Assembly (NCBI GenBank): GCA_044228685.1
Contig: JBGAUL010000001.1
Coordinates: 248,001-312,000, forward strand
Length of the DNA: 64,000 nucleotides
Direction: 5' to 3'
Source: JBBATK01 sp044228685
Lineage (GTDB): Bacteria > Bacteroidota > Ignavibacteria > Kapaibacteriales > NICIL-2
The notes beneath the pieces are model-generated. The model saw nothing but the letters and a program-made list of their open reading frames with translations. It searched no databases and was not told where the DNA came from. How positions within the stretch are numbered: the stretch's first letter is position 1; every line of letters begins with the position of its first letter. Below are positions 17,061-25,994 of this stretch, in pieces. Made by a program: the position numbers and the translations under genes.

Positions 17061-17119
17061 GTTGTACTTGCGCGTTGCAACACGCCCAAATGCTCGCAAA
17101 AGGCGAGCGTTATACCATC

Positions 17120-20029
17120 CTAATGTTGCACGACGCATTTCAATGTGCTTTGTCCGCTTGAATTGCTGAGGCGAATGAAGTACACGCCATCGCTAAGACC
17201 GCGGAAGCTTTCTGCGAGAGCGATGCTGTATTCTGCGGCTTCACGACGGGCGTTCAGGATATCGCGAACGATTTGACCGCGCTCGTTGAGCAAGCTGATC
17301 GAGACAAAGTCAGCAGAGTTGAGTGTAAAGTGCAGTTGAGCATCAGATCCGGTGGTTGGATTCGGGGTCAAGAAAAGATTGTACTCACGAGCCATTGAAG
17401 GATCATCGATGGATGCAATTTCACCGTTACCGAGAATGCGGATGGAATCGCCAGGACCATTATTCACGAAGCGAAGGAAGGCAATTACGCCGCCAACCGC
17501 CGTTGGTGTAAAGTGAATAGTCAGATCTTGGTGATCACCGGGAGCAACACGGAAAGTCTTAGGTGTTGCGCTAATAGTTGCATTACTTGAATTCACAGAG
17601 CCAACTACAAGTGTATCAGTACCGCCATTGCCAACTTTGATTGTTGAGTCTTTTGTGGTGCCGATATCAACGACGCCCATATCGATGAATGAATCATCGA
17701 GAAGAATCTTCACGTCTGCAGCTTTGCCGCGACCTGTCAGATACAATGTATCTGGTGTTGTGTTAGCAACAGAGCGCATGGTAGTTGACAATGCGCCACC
17801 CACTGTTGGTTGGAAGCTAACGGTAACGTCTTTGCTTGCACCAGGAGCAACACTGAATGTGTTCGGACTAACAGTGAAGTTCGCTGAGTTAGTGCGCATG
17901 TTCGAAACGCGCAATGTGTCGTTACCTGAATTGCTAACTGTGATCATTGTATCCTTCTTCGATCCTACATCAACCAGACCGAAATCAATCACGTGCTTGT
18001 TAAACTGGATTGATGCTGCACGAAGTGGCGAGCGACTCAGCTTGAAAGCACCACGATTGGTGAAGGCGTAGACGCCATCAGTAGTAGCAACCAAACCGCG
18101 AACTGTTACGCTATCCAAACCGGCGTATTCCCAGGTCGTTCCGTTATCGCTTGTAGCGTACACACCACGATTAGGTGAGTTGTTGTTGATCGTTGCGGTA
18201 TATGCCACATACAACACGCCGTTCGAATCAATACACATTGCGCGAGTATCCGAGACTGCGGTTGGGGGAGCAGGGATATTCTGCCATGAACTAGCGCCGC
18301 GCTTGAAGAGTTGTGCGGTACCTCCAACGAGTGAAGATCCCGCATAGGTTGCCGTCTTTGTAGCTGCAAAAGCCGTGATGGGAGCCTTGTTCAAACCGTT
18401 TGTGTCGGTTGTCCATTGAGCTGATCCGGCAGCACGACGATTTAAAATGATATCGCGGATCGTGAATCCTCCGCCACCGCCACCGACATACACACCACCG
18501 CTGAGGTAAGTGTTGTTCAGAGGGTCTGCATAAAAAGCCATAGCTGCTGCAACTCCGGTGCCGTTGCTGCCAACGAAACCGACGGTGTCGAGAGCCCAAG
18601 GCGAAGCTGAGTAGAATCCAATTGGATTTCCAACAGCGATGATCTTCTTGGCGTTCATATCTAAGCCAAAAACAGAACTACCGTTGTTGCCGGCAGCAGG
18701 AACGTTTGAAAGACTTGCAGTATCAACGGTCCAAGTAGCTCCTTGATCCAGACTTGTATAGATCGTCGGCTGCACATTTGCGGTTTGAGCCAATTGGAAC
18801 GCAAGAGTGGATGGATTGTCTGCGCGATAGAGCGGACGTGTACCATTGAAGCCACTTTGTGGGAAGGTTTGTGACCACGTCAAGTTCTTGCGATACATAC
18901 CAAGACCGGTACTGACGACACTAACGCCACCTGAGTAGAATTGCAATCCGTAGATGTCTTCAGCGACAATTCCCGCCGTAGTATTTGACCAATCAACTCC
19001 GGCTTGTTTGGAACTCATGCAACCAATAGTGCTTGCGCATTCAAGTGTCTGCTCGGCACTTAGGTCATTGATGCGTAAAACGCCTCCGGCAACGAGACTC
19101 ATTGCGCTATCGATACGCGTCCAGCCTGGACCTGAGCCATTGTGACGGAATAACTGTGAAGTAGTGTTTGAAGTGTTGGCGCTAGCGAAGACTACGTTAG
19201 AGGCATCATCGCAATAGCGAGCGAGTGAGGCACCGGACAAACCGGTAGAGTCCATCGTCCAGCTGCCTGAACCAAGTGTTGTACTAAAAGTTCCACGATT
19301 CTGCGTGCTCGCAAAAGCGCGTCCATCGCGCGTAGCAAAAATGCTGGTTGCACTCAAGGAAGAGTCGAAGCCTGGCAGACGAGACCAACGTGTCGTGCTC
19401 AAATTCCAGGTCCATACACCACGTGAAGTTGCTGCAATAAGGTTAGCCTTATTATCCAATGCGATATCCTGAACGTTCGCGCGATTTAGTCCGGCTGAAT
19501 CAAGCGTGTATCCGTTTCCATCTTGAAGATTGATAAAGACGGAGTTACTGAAGTGCACGATGATGGAGGAATTCAAGAGAAGTTTCTTGTACGTCTGCTG
19601 ACCAAAGCCACCTGTTTGTGGCGTAAAGGGAGTCGGAATAAGTTCCGGCGTACCCTTCAGCGACATCGTCTTGAGATCAAAGGTATAGACCATCACATCA
19701 CCGTTATCAAGCAACAAACCATAGCTGCGAGTATCGCCGTTTTCGCCAAAGCGCAGTGATGCATCGACAATGCGACGATTCACTGGAACTTCAATAACGG
19801 AGGTGTTGCGTGTCCACGCACCACCTATATATGCTGAAGCATAGACCATACCGCGAGTCGCAGCGAGGCGAACGGTTGAAGGCGGTGTTGCGATCGAAAT
19901 ACTATTGACAGCAACAACGGCTTCGCCGTCGGGCATGTCAATACGGGTTTGTGCTTGGAGCATCGAATTCGTGGTCACAAGTACCAGAATCATGCAGCAC
20001 ATGAATCCCAAGGAGTAAAGAAATTTCAT
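17120..20029 (-). CDS. Large secreted propeller/choice-of-anchor D protein with type IX sorting domain
   Basis: A 969-residue exported protein. The signal peptide is about residues 1-27 (SLGFMCCMILVLVTTNSMLQAQ). About 60-650 consists of repeating blade-like units (VYASAYIGGAWTRN, RGVWTWNLSTTRW, GRAFASTQNRGTF, STTLGSGSW, GLDSVTVRGLVATTDGVYAF), as in two-component-regulator or BNR-type beta-propellers. Two choice-of-anchor D (ASPM/SPD-2/hydin Ig-like) domains follow at about 685-790 and 790-885 (FGLVDVGSKKDTMITVSNSG, MGVVDIGTTKDSTIKVGNGG). The last ~80 residues are a Por sorting domain (FLTPNPTTGSDAQLHF ... STLKCVVQH). No catalytic motif was found. It is probably a surface adhesin or structural protein (inference). 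Confidence 0.85.
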   Translation of the reverse strand: MKFLYSLGFMCCMILVLVTTNSMLQAQTRIDMPDGEAVVAVNSISIATPPSTVRLAATRGMVYASAYIGGAWTRNTSVIEVPVNRRIVDASLRFGENGDTRSYGLLLDNGDVMVYTFDLKTMSLKGTPELIPTPFTPQTGGFGQQTYKKLLLNSSIIVHFSNSVFINLQDGNGYTLDSAGLNRANVQDIALDNKANLIAATSRGVWTWNLSTTRWSRLPGFDSSLSATSIFATRDGRAFASTQNRGTFSTTLGSGSWTMDSTGLSGASLARYCDDASNVVFASANTSNTTSQLFRHNGSGPGWTRIDSAMSLVAGGVLRINDLSAEQTLECASTIGCMSSKQAGVDWSNTTAGIVAEDIYGLQFYSGGVSVVSTGLGMYRKNLTWSQTFPQSGFNGTRPLYRADNPSTLAFQLAQTANVQPTIYTSLDQGATWTVDTASLSNVPAAGNNGSSVFGLDMNAKKIIAVGNPIGFYSASPWALDTVGFVGSNGTGVAAAMAFYADPLNNTYLSGGVYVGGGGGGFTIRDIILNRRAAGSAQWTTDTNGLNKAPITAFAATKTATYAGSSLVGGTAQLFKRGASSWQNIPAPPTAVSDTRAMCIDSNGVLYVAYTATINNNSPNRGVYATSDNGTTWEYAGLDSVTVRGLVATTDGVYAFTNRGAFKLSRSPLRAASIQFNKHVIDFGLVDVGSKKDTMITVSNSGNDTLRVSNMRTNSANFTVSPNTFSVAPGASKDVTVSFQPTVGGALSTTMRSVANTTPDTLYLTGRGKAADVKILLDDSFIDMGVVDIGTTKDSTIKVGNGGTDTLVVGSVNSSNATISATPKTFRVAPGDHQDLTIHFTPTAVGGVIAFLRFVNNGPGDSIRILGNGEIASIDDPSMAREYNLFLTPNPTTGSDAQLHFTLNSADFVSISLLNERGQIVRDILNARREAAEYSIALAESFRGLSDGVYFIRLSNSSGQSTLKCVVQH

Positions 20030-20415
20030 AGTATCAAATACCTAGGTTATAAAAACAATTGATTTCCGGGTGTAGTGCTACTGAACAATGGAAGGGAAAA
20101 CCTCAGTACTCTCGGTACCTTCATACGCTCCCGCGCACTCGGTCATATCCCCGCTGCAAACTCTTCGAGCAATGCTGATCCAAAGCTTTGCCGGACTAAT
20201 TCATTCAGATCTGCAAAATACATGGATTGGCTTCACACAAAACGTTAAAATGGGCGTTTTTTGAGCATCATATCCTGAATGCCCTAAAAGATGCTTCTCA
20301 CGCTGTATTTTGCTCCGGTACCGCCCTAGCCACGAATTCTGCATCGAATGAAATCGCGTTCTGTTACCAACCACGTGTCCTGCGGTTATTGATGATGAGC
20401 ACCAAGCAGGATTCC
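20030..20415. other. Divergent intergenic region upstream of the sigma-factor gene
   Basis: A 386-bp stretch between divergently transcribed genes. It should hold the promoter of the minus-strand propeller protein (near 20030-20080) and of the sigma-factor unit on the plus strand. A weak hairpin (AAAACG at 20239-20244 with CGTTTT at 20255-20260) is followed by a T-run to 20262. The frame upstream of 20392 is open back to 20227 but has no coding character. Confidence 0.5.
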
Positions 20416-20997
20416 ATGAACGGAATGGACACATATAGCGATATCGAACTCTTCTCCTTTGTACGATTGGGAGCAGAGGGCGATCGACGACTAAGCGAAG
20501 CAGCTTTTAAAGAGCTCTATGCCCGCTTGTCGCCGCGCATCTATGCCTACTGCAGAAAAGTTTTGAATGATGCTGAGCAAGCGCAGGATGTGTTTCAGGA
20601 TACATTCGTTCGATTCTATAACAGCGCGCAGCAAGAACGCGACATGACCAATGTGGCCGCATTCCTTCTTCGAATCGCGCGCAACCTGTGTTTGAATGCC
20701 AAACGCGACAACACATCGCATCGCTTCGTGGAGTTTGAAGATTATCACTCAGTGAATACCGACAATTCCGCGGATCAGCAGGAGCTCATGGGACTCATCA
20801 ATCGTGCCTTGGATGAGTTGCCGCATGACTATCGTGAAGTATTTGTGCTGCGAGAGTACGACGGTCTCTCGTATGCCGAAATCGGTGAAATCGTCGGATG
20901 TACAGAAGCAACGGCAAAAATCCGTTCCTTCCGTGCAAAACAAAAGATACGCGAGATACTATCGCCGTATCTGCAGGATTTAGATAGACAACAATAA
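20416..20997 (+). CDS. ECF-type RNA polymerase sigma factor
   Basis: A sigma-70 family protein of about 193 residues. Region 2 lies at about 22-90 (FKELYARLSPRIYAYCRKVLND, AQDVFQDTFVRFYN, FLLRIARNLCLNAKRD) and region 4 at about 128-180 (LPHDYREVFVLREYDGLSYAEIGEIVGCTEATAKIRSFRAKQKIRE). There is no region 1 or 3, as in group 4 (ECF) sigma factors. ATG 20416 has an AGGA 5 bases upstream and is preferred; ATG 20392/20395 are possible. The next gene (20 bp downstream) starts with a zf-HC2-like anti-sigma region, so the pair fits the standard sigma/anti-sigma operon. The two lipoprotein genes beyond it are likely members of the same transcript and regulon. Confidence 0.92.
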   Translation: MNGMDTYSDIELFSFVRLGAEGDRRLSEAAFKELYARLSPRIYAYCRKVLNDAEQAQDVFQDTFVRFYNSAQQERDMTNVAAFLLRIARNLCLNAKRDNTSHRFVEFEDYHSVNTDNSADQQELMGLINRALDELPHDYREVFVLREYDGLSYAEIGEIVGCTEATAKIRSFRAKQKIREILSPYLQDLDRQQ

Positions 20998-21016
20998 CAT
21001 CACCGCGAGGTGAATT

Positions 21017-22417
21017 ATGGATCAATCAGTACCATCTAACTCTGAGTTGCTGTATTCGTTCCTGGAAGGTGAACTCGAAACCTCCATGGAGCCAATGCTC
21101 TTCACAGCTCTTCATACCAGTGCAGATCTTCGAAGCGAGATGCGTGACATGCTTGCATTGAATCGTGCAGTCCGTAAGGATCGTGCGGCAATCATTCCGC
21201 CTATTGCTTCAACCGCAGCAGTCTTCGGTGCACTCGGTATGTCAACGTCAATGCTCGTCAACAGCAGCTGGCTCAGCGCGCTTTGGGCAAAATTGTGGAT
21301 CCCATTGGCTGCTGCAATTGTAGGTAGTGCGGTTACTTATTATGCAGTGAGTCCGGGACAAAACAGCGGAACTTCAACACCCGTTGTTGCTACAGCCCCA
21401 GCCACATCATCAAGTTCGTCATCGCCATCTGTTGCTTCGTCAGCATCGAATACAAACCAAACAGTTTTTGTTCATGACACTATCGTGCGCATCCGTGAAG
21501 TTCCACTCTACGTCAAAGAGTCACAACAAACGACCTCTGCCTCAGATAACGGAAATACAACCTTGAACAAGCGGTACATCGTTGTGAAGGAGCTTCCGTT
21601 GAACACGCTTCCTGAATACGAATCGCTTTTAAGTTCAAAACCGTCGCAGAAGATGCACGAGGATGATAGAAACACAAATGACAAGAACACGAGCCTGTCG
21701 AGCAATGCTTCCTTAGCTAGCAATCAAAGTGCTTCTACGACGCAAACGCAATTGTCAATTCCAATAACCAAGCCGCAGGATATGATTCTTAATGAACCAA
21801 TGCTGCCGCTCAATTATGCGGCATTGACTGTTCGTCGGGTACGTCCGGAGAATCTTGTGGCAGTAAGCCCGAGTGAAGCTGTGAACGGAACTTTGATTTC
21901 AGCTCCAATGGCTCGTATGCCTGAGCCTTTCAAGCCAGGTTGGAATGCCTATTTGCGAGGATTGAGTTCAAGATCCTCCGAGACGGTTGGCGTTGCTGCG
22001 GATAATTCCTTGGCTTCAAATTTTGCAATCGACCTTGGATACCAGTTTAATGATGTGTGGAGCACCGGTATTGCTGTCGGTTTTGAGCCTTATGCCATGA
22101 AGTTCCAAGGCGTGAAGGATGGTGCATTGAGAAACTTCGAAGCGAATCCAACATTGACCTGGGCATCGGTGAATTTGAGAGCATCCTTGCTGCCATCACT
22201 TTCACAGTCTGGCTGGCAAATCTTCGTGCAACCAATGATTGGATTTACTGAGTATGGCTTACTCCCAAGAGCAATTGTGGGAGCAACCTATGCACCTATT
22301 CCATCGTTGCGCATGATGTTTGGTATGGAGGCCTCGATGCTGCGCTACAGCGTTGGATCGAATAACTATAATACCTTGAATTACGGATTTACCTACGGAA
22401 TTGGAATTCCATTTTAG
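21017..22417 (+). CDS. Anti-sigma-like protein fused to an outer-membrane beta-barrel
   Basis: A 466-residue protein with three parts. Residues 1-60 resemble the helical N-terminus of membrane anti-sigma factors (SELLYSFLEGELETSMEPMLFTAL, LRSEMRDMLALNRAVRKD) but without the HxxxCxxC zinc ligands. About 92-112 is a transmembrane segment (LWIPLAAAIVGSAVTYYAV). About 115-300 is a low-complexity Ser/Thr/Asn/Gln-rich linker. About 305-466 is a predicted beta-barrel with alternating strands (AYLRGLSSRSSETVGVAA, NFAIDLGYQFNDVW, WQIFVQPMIGFTEYG) ending in the aromatic terminus YGIGIPF. The architecture would span from cytoplasm to outer membrane in one chain. Similar undescribed fusions sit next to sigma factors in other Bacteroidota. 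RBS GAGGTG lies before ATG 21017. Confidence 0.7.
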   Translation: MDQSVPSNSELLYSFLEGELETSMEPMLFTALHTSADLRSEMRDMLALNRAVRKDRAAIIPPIASTAAVFGALGMSTSMLVNSSWLSALWAKLWIPLAAAIVGSAVTYYAVSPGQNSGTSTPVVATAPATSSSSSSPSVASSASNTNQTVFVHDTIVRIREVPLYVKESQQTTSASDNGNTTLNKRYIVVKELPLNTLPEYESLLSSKPSQKMHEDDRNTNDKNTSLSSNASLASNQSASTTQTQLSIPITKPQDMILNEPMLPLNYAALTVRRVRPENLVAVSPSEAVNGTLISAPMARMPEPFKPGWNAYLRGLSSRSSETVGVAADNSLASNFAIDLGYQFNDVWSTGIAVGFEPYAMKFQGVKDGALRNFEANPTLTWASVNLRASLLPSLSQSGWQIFVQPMIGFTEYGLLPRAIVGATYAPIPSLRMMFGMEASMLRYSVGSNNYNTLNYGFTYGIGIPF

Positions 22418-22444
22418 TGAGTGAAGACTCTGTCTTCAATGCAT

Positions 22445-23116
22445 ATGAAAAAGAAAACGCTACATAGAATTGTTGGACTGAGCCTCGCGATGCTGCTGTC
22501 GTTGAGTATGAGTTCTTGTTTCAAAGAACCATCCCCAATCGGACCCGGCGTCGTCGTCGATCCGAAACCGGATACAGTATCTGATGCTGCTATCAGTGTG
22601 AAAATGATGGATAACGACGATTCACCCAGTACAGGACAACACTACTTTGATGTCACATCGAAGGTGCCATTTCTGAATCTGAGCGACAAGAGCATCGTCA
22701 TTATCGACACAACCGGCTCTGTGCCCGTGATTAAGTATATGAAGCTCTACCTGAGTCCGAAGTTTGATTCCGAGTCAGAAGCTCGTGAAGCAAAAATGCG
22801 GCAGACAATCCTCACACTTGAAAACGACAGCGTCATCGGCGATGAATGGCATTGGATTCACCGAGGCGAAGTTTCCTTTAACGTACGCGTCGCTGAGAAG
22901 CCAACTCCTCGTTATAACGTTGTAACTCTTCTGCAATCCAAGATGGCGCCTTATTCTAAGGATGATGCCTATGCTCGTCTCAATATGTGGAAAGTAACAG
23001 CAAAGCATACCATTGTCATGCAATTGGAAGCGCAGATGGTGTACCAAGTGTCGTCGCAAGGTGGACCTCCGCGCGAGCGCGCACGCGTGATCGGCGAAAT
23101 CAGAATTAATTATTAA
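22445..23116 (+). CDS. Lipoprotein in sigma-factor operon (paralogue 1)
   Basis: A lipoprotein of about 223 residues with signal peptide MKKKTLHRIVGLSLAMLLSLSMSSC (lipobox LSMSSC) and a proline-rich start of the mature chain. The rest looks like an all-beta periplasmic or surface domain (ISVKMMDNDD, IVIIDTTGSVPVIKYMKLYLSP, VIGEIRINY). No family was recognised. It begins within 30 bp of the anti-sigma/barrel gene stop. In-frame GTG 22421 and ATG 22439 are alternative starts; ATG 22445 gives the most typical lipoprotein signal. It shares the pattern DTTG-x-VP and the terminal R-x-x-x-I-x-RxxY ending with the next gene, so the two look like diverged tandem duplicates. Confidence 0.6.
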   Translation: MKKKTLHRIVGLSLAMLLSLSMSSCFKEPSPIGPGVVVDPKPDTVSDAAISVKMMDNDDSPSTGQHYFDVTSKVPFLNLSDKSIVIIDTTGSVPVIKYMKLYLSPKFDSESEAREAKMRQTILTLENDSVIGDEWHWIHRGEVSFNVRVAEKPTPRYNVVTLLQSKMAPYSKDDAYARLNMWKVTAKHTIVMQLEAQMVYQVSSQGGPPRERARVIGEIRINY

Positions 23117-23126
23117 GCACCGACTC

Positions 23127-23786
23127 ATGTCTGCAACACGCACACATACTTCCCACTTCATCGCTGCGCTGCTGTGCGTCGTAGCAATGACGATGAGCGC
23201 GTGTCATAATCCTATTGACATGGACGATACACACAACAGTGTCGTCAATCCAAAGCCGGTCGTTCTCAATGCCGACAGCGTGGAAATGAGCAGTGTTGAA
23301 GGAACGGACAGTGATGACGCTCTGCGTCGCACCTTTCGACTTGAGACAGGCTTGAACGCAGATTCTACGGACAAATTTTTGTGTTTGGTTGATACTTCCG
23401 GTGTGATTCCAAAGCTGACATTGCATGCGACGCTTGTTCCGACAGGACAATACTTGCGCATCGATTCCTATGCAATGCAGCGCGTTAGTATTAAACTGGA
23501 TAGCGTGCCTATCGATGGAGATAAGGTCGTCCATCTTCGCAACGGAGAAATCAAGGCAGTCGTTCTCGCATTTACACGCGAACAACACGATCGCATCATT
23601 ACTGTTCTCGATACTATTTCGCTTCAACTCGAGGATGATTACAACTACGCCATTCTAAGCCAGAATGTCATCGGCGCAAAACGCGCCATTCGTTTGGGAT
23701 TGAATCTTCAAATGCTCTCTAACTCCAAGCTCGACGATAAGCGTCGCCTTGCTCGCCTTCAAGCCGTAGCTCGTTTGCGCTACTAG
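23127..23786 (+). CDS. Lipoprotein in sigma-factor operon (paralogue 2)
   Basis: A 219-residue lipoprotein with signal peptide MSATRTHTSHFIAALLCVVAMTMSAC (lipobox TMSAC), then NPIDMDDTHNSVVNPKPVVLNADSV. The mature part is predicted mostly beta, with FLCLVDTSGVIPKLTLHATLVP and LARLQAVARLRY at positions that match IVIIDTTGSVPVIKYMKLYLSP and RARVIGEIRINY of the preceding protein. The function is not known. It starts 10 bp after the previous stop and is the last gene of the sigma/anti-sigma-barrel/lipoprotein unit. The opposite-strand ATPase gene ends 90 bp further on. Confidence 0.6.
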   Translation: MSATRTHTSHFIAALLCVVAMTMSACHNPIDMDDTHNSVVNPKPVVLNADSVEMSSVEGTDSDDALRRTFRLETGLNADSTDKFLCLVDTSGVIPKLTLHATLVPTGQYLRIDSYAMQRVSIKLDSVPIDGDKVVHLRNGEIKAVVLAFTREQHDRIITVLDTISLQLEDDYNYAILSQNVIGAKRAIRLGLNLQMLSNSKLDDKRRLARLQAVARLRY

Positions 23787-23876
23787 CAGTTCAATTACTT
23801 GTATTAATGTTCTTTAGCGTTCCATCGAACGATGAAGTTCCATGTATTGTCAAATGCATGGACGTCGGCGTAGAAG

Positions 23877-25958
23877 TTACTCAGTGGATCGAAAGACGTG
23901 CTTCGCAAAATCATGAAAGCGCAGAGAGTTGCTGAGTTGCCGTGCAATACGCTCAAAAACCTTGGACTGACGTGGATGAGAGTCGTGAAGAGCAATTGCA
24001 ATATTGGTCATTGTCAGCAGCTTCATATCATCACTCAAGGTGGCAGCCGAGTGCGCTGCTTGTTGCAGGAAGCGTAGAGCGTCGCTCGGACGTTGCTGAC
24101 GCTGCACGATGATGGCGTATATATTCTCAATGACGCAGCGACCGTAATCATCCGGCTGCTCAGCCATGATTTTCATTGCGCTGTCGCAGTGTTCTCGCGC
24201 TGAATCAAACTCACCGAGTTCAATTTCTGTGCGGGCAATCATGGCGAGTATGAGGATGCGGTCAATGACGTCAATCACACTACTTGATTGCTCAAGAAAC
24301 TCAACACCACGATCACGAGCTTTTTCGAATTCACGGTTGAAGTAGAATTCCAAAATGTCATCTCGAACGATAGCGCAATCCGGTGAATCGCCTTGCGGTG
24401 ATTCTGCCTGTGGCGGTTTGACGCCGTCGTGAAGTACCGGAAAATCGAGACCGACGGAAGCGGCTATGGAACTGAGCTCGTTGTCGTCGATGCCGGACTG
24501 TTTGTCGCCAAGACTTACCCCGAGATCCTGATAGGTATCAACGATCTGATGCACAATATCAGCGCTGCCACTTTCTTCAGCTGCATGCGCCGACTCGACC
24601 AGCATTGCACGCGCGGTGTTCTCATCGCCGGCTTCAAGAGCGTGTGCTGCGATGTAGGGAGCCAGCTGACGCTGCAATTGCTCGTCTTGAGTTTCATTGT
24701 AGCGTTCGCGCAGAATCGAGGCAATACGCTCGTGCAACTCAACTCTCTCCTCATGCTCAAGTGTTGAGTGAAAGTACGTGTGATGTAGTGCTTGCGTGAA
24801 TTCATAGACCGTCGAACGCATGCCGTAGCGTGCTTGCGCGCCGGTACTGCGAATAAGACCGGTGCGGTACTGCAAGGACTTTAAGTTCTTGATTGCGCTG
24901 AGTGTGTCGGTGTTGAGCAAACGAGCAACGATGAAGACCGTGCACTCACGTCCTTCGGCGCTGCACACTGCAAGCGTGGCGCGATCCGCTTCTGACAGAC
25001 TCTCAAGGTTACGAGCAAAGACGGCCTGCAGGGAAGCCGGAATACTTTGTGAATTCAGTCGATCGGAGTCGAGTGTGCCGTCCTCGCGAAATGGACTCTG
25101 ACGTTGGAAGTAATCAAGGTATTCCATGATTGTCATGGGAATACCGGCGGTTCGGCGCATCAGCCAATCTTCGAACACCGCGTTGCGCGCAACTGATGGG
25201 AAGGCAGCTCGCACACACTCGGTGATATCCTGAGCTGTGAATGCTTGTAGTTGCAGCACTTCAACAGCCGGATTCTTTTTCTGCTCTTGAAGCCACGAAG
25301 ACAGCGCGGGGTTCTTTACTTCTACGGTTGCGTGTTGGTAGCTGAGAATAATACTGAAGCGGAGTGCGTCGGCATTACGACTGAGGAAATTCAGGAACTC
25401 AACTGACTGTGCGTCCATCCATTGGGCATCGTCGATCATGAGCACAAATGGACGTTGCTCGGCGATATTGTCAAGAGTCTGCTTGAACTCCGTAAAGAGT
25501 TTGGTGCCCTCACTCGCCGCTTCTTGCGAACCTTTCTTATCAGCGCGATACTCCCGCAAATCACGCATGATCTCTTTGGTGATATCAAAGATGGATCCTG
25601 CGATGGGGATCATACCTAAGACCGACAAACCAATATTCACAACCAAACGCTTCTTGGCGCTGCCGGCTTTGAGCTCAACCAGTGCCTCGAGTGCTTTGAC
25701 CCATGGCTGCATGGGTTGAATGGAGGATATGTTGAGATTGCCAATAGGTGCAGGACACTCAACGCGTATAACATCGGCAGCTGATTTAGCGCCTGCGTCT
25801 TGTGCGATAGACTGCAGCAGCATGGTTTTGCCGTATCCACTCTCAGCGTTCAAACACAGAATGCCACCACGACCTTGACCGCTTGCTTGCACCAAGGCGA
25901 AACAGCGCTCGCGTTCGCTGCGTCGTGCAATCATCGTTTGAGGTGTTCTGGCTTCCAT
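23877..25958 (-). CDS. AAA/STAND-like ATPase with helical repeats, no recognised effector domain
   Basis: A 693-residue protein. The ATPase core is at about 1-330: Walker A AESGYGKT (about 39-46), Walker B VLMIDDAQWMD (about 172-182) and FSIILSYQHA as the sensor-1-like strand. An unusual hydrophobic insertion (about residues 102-125, RLVVNIGLSVLGMIPIAGSIF) lies between the Walker motifs and could be a membrane-dipping or partner-binding element. A winged-helix-like region (about 330-440) and a C-terminal TPR-like superhelix (about 470-690) follow. This core usually precedes LuxR or cyclase outputs, but none is present here. ATG 25958 is preferred over TTG 25991. The membrane-protein gene immediately upstream on the same strand (stop 25995) suggests a two-gene operon and a functional pair. 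Confidence 0.7.
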   Translation of the reverse strand: MEARTPQTMIARRSERERCFALVQASGQGRGGILCLNAESGYGKTMLLQSIAQDAGAKSAADVIRVECPAPIGNLNISSIQPMQPWVKALEALVELKAGSAKKRLVVNIGLSVLGMIPIAGSIFDITKEIMRDLREYRADKKGSQEAASEGTKLFTEFKQTLDNIAEQRPFVLMIDDAQWMDAQSVEFLNFLSRNADALRFSIILSYQHATVEVKNPALSSWLQEQKKNPAVEVLQLQAFTAQDITECVRAAFPSVARNAVFEDWLMRRTAGIPMTIMEYLDYFQRQSPFREDGTLDSDRLNSQSIPASLQAVFARNLESLSEADRATLAVCSAEGRECTVFIVARLLNTDTLSAIKNLKSLQYRTGLIRSTGAQARYGMRSTVYEFTQALHHTYFHSTLEHEERVELHERIASILRERYNETQDEQLQRQLAPYIAAHALEAGDENTARAMLVESAHAAEESGSADIVHQIVDTYQDLGVSLGDKQSGIDDNELSSIAASVGLDFPVLHDGVKPPQAESPQGDSPDCAIVRDDILEFYFNREFEKARDRGVEFLEQSSSVIDVIDRILILAMIARTEIELGEFDSAREHCDSAMKIMAEQPDDYGRCVIENIYAIIVQRQQRPSDALRFLQQAAHSAATLSDDMKLLTMTNIAIALHDSHPRQSKVFERIARQLSNSLRFHDFAKHVFRSTE

Positions 25959-25994
25959 AGTGCGTGTGTCGTGGACTGCTTGAGTGAACAAATA

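Noticed and set aside
20227..20391. N-terminal extension of the sigma factor from TTG 20227
   Set aside because: The extra residues have no sigma-factor similarity; the normal ECF start is at 20392-20416.
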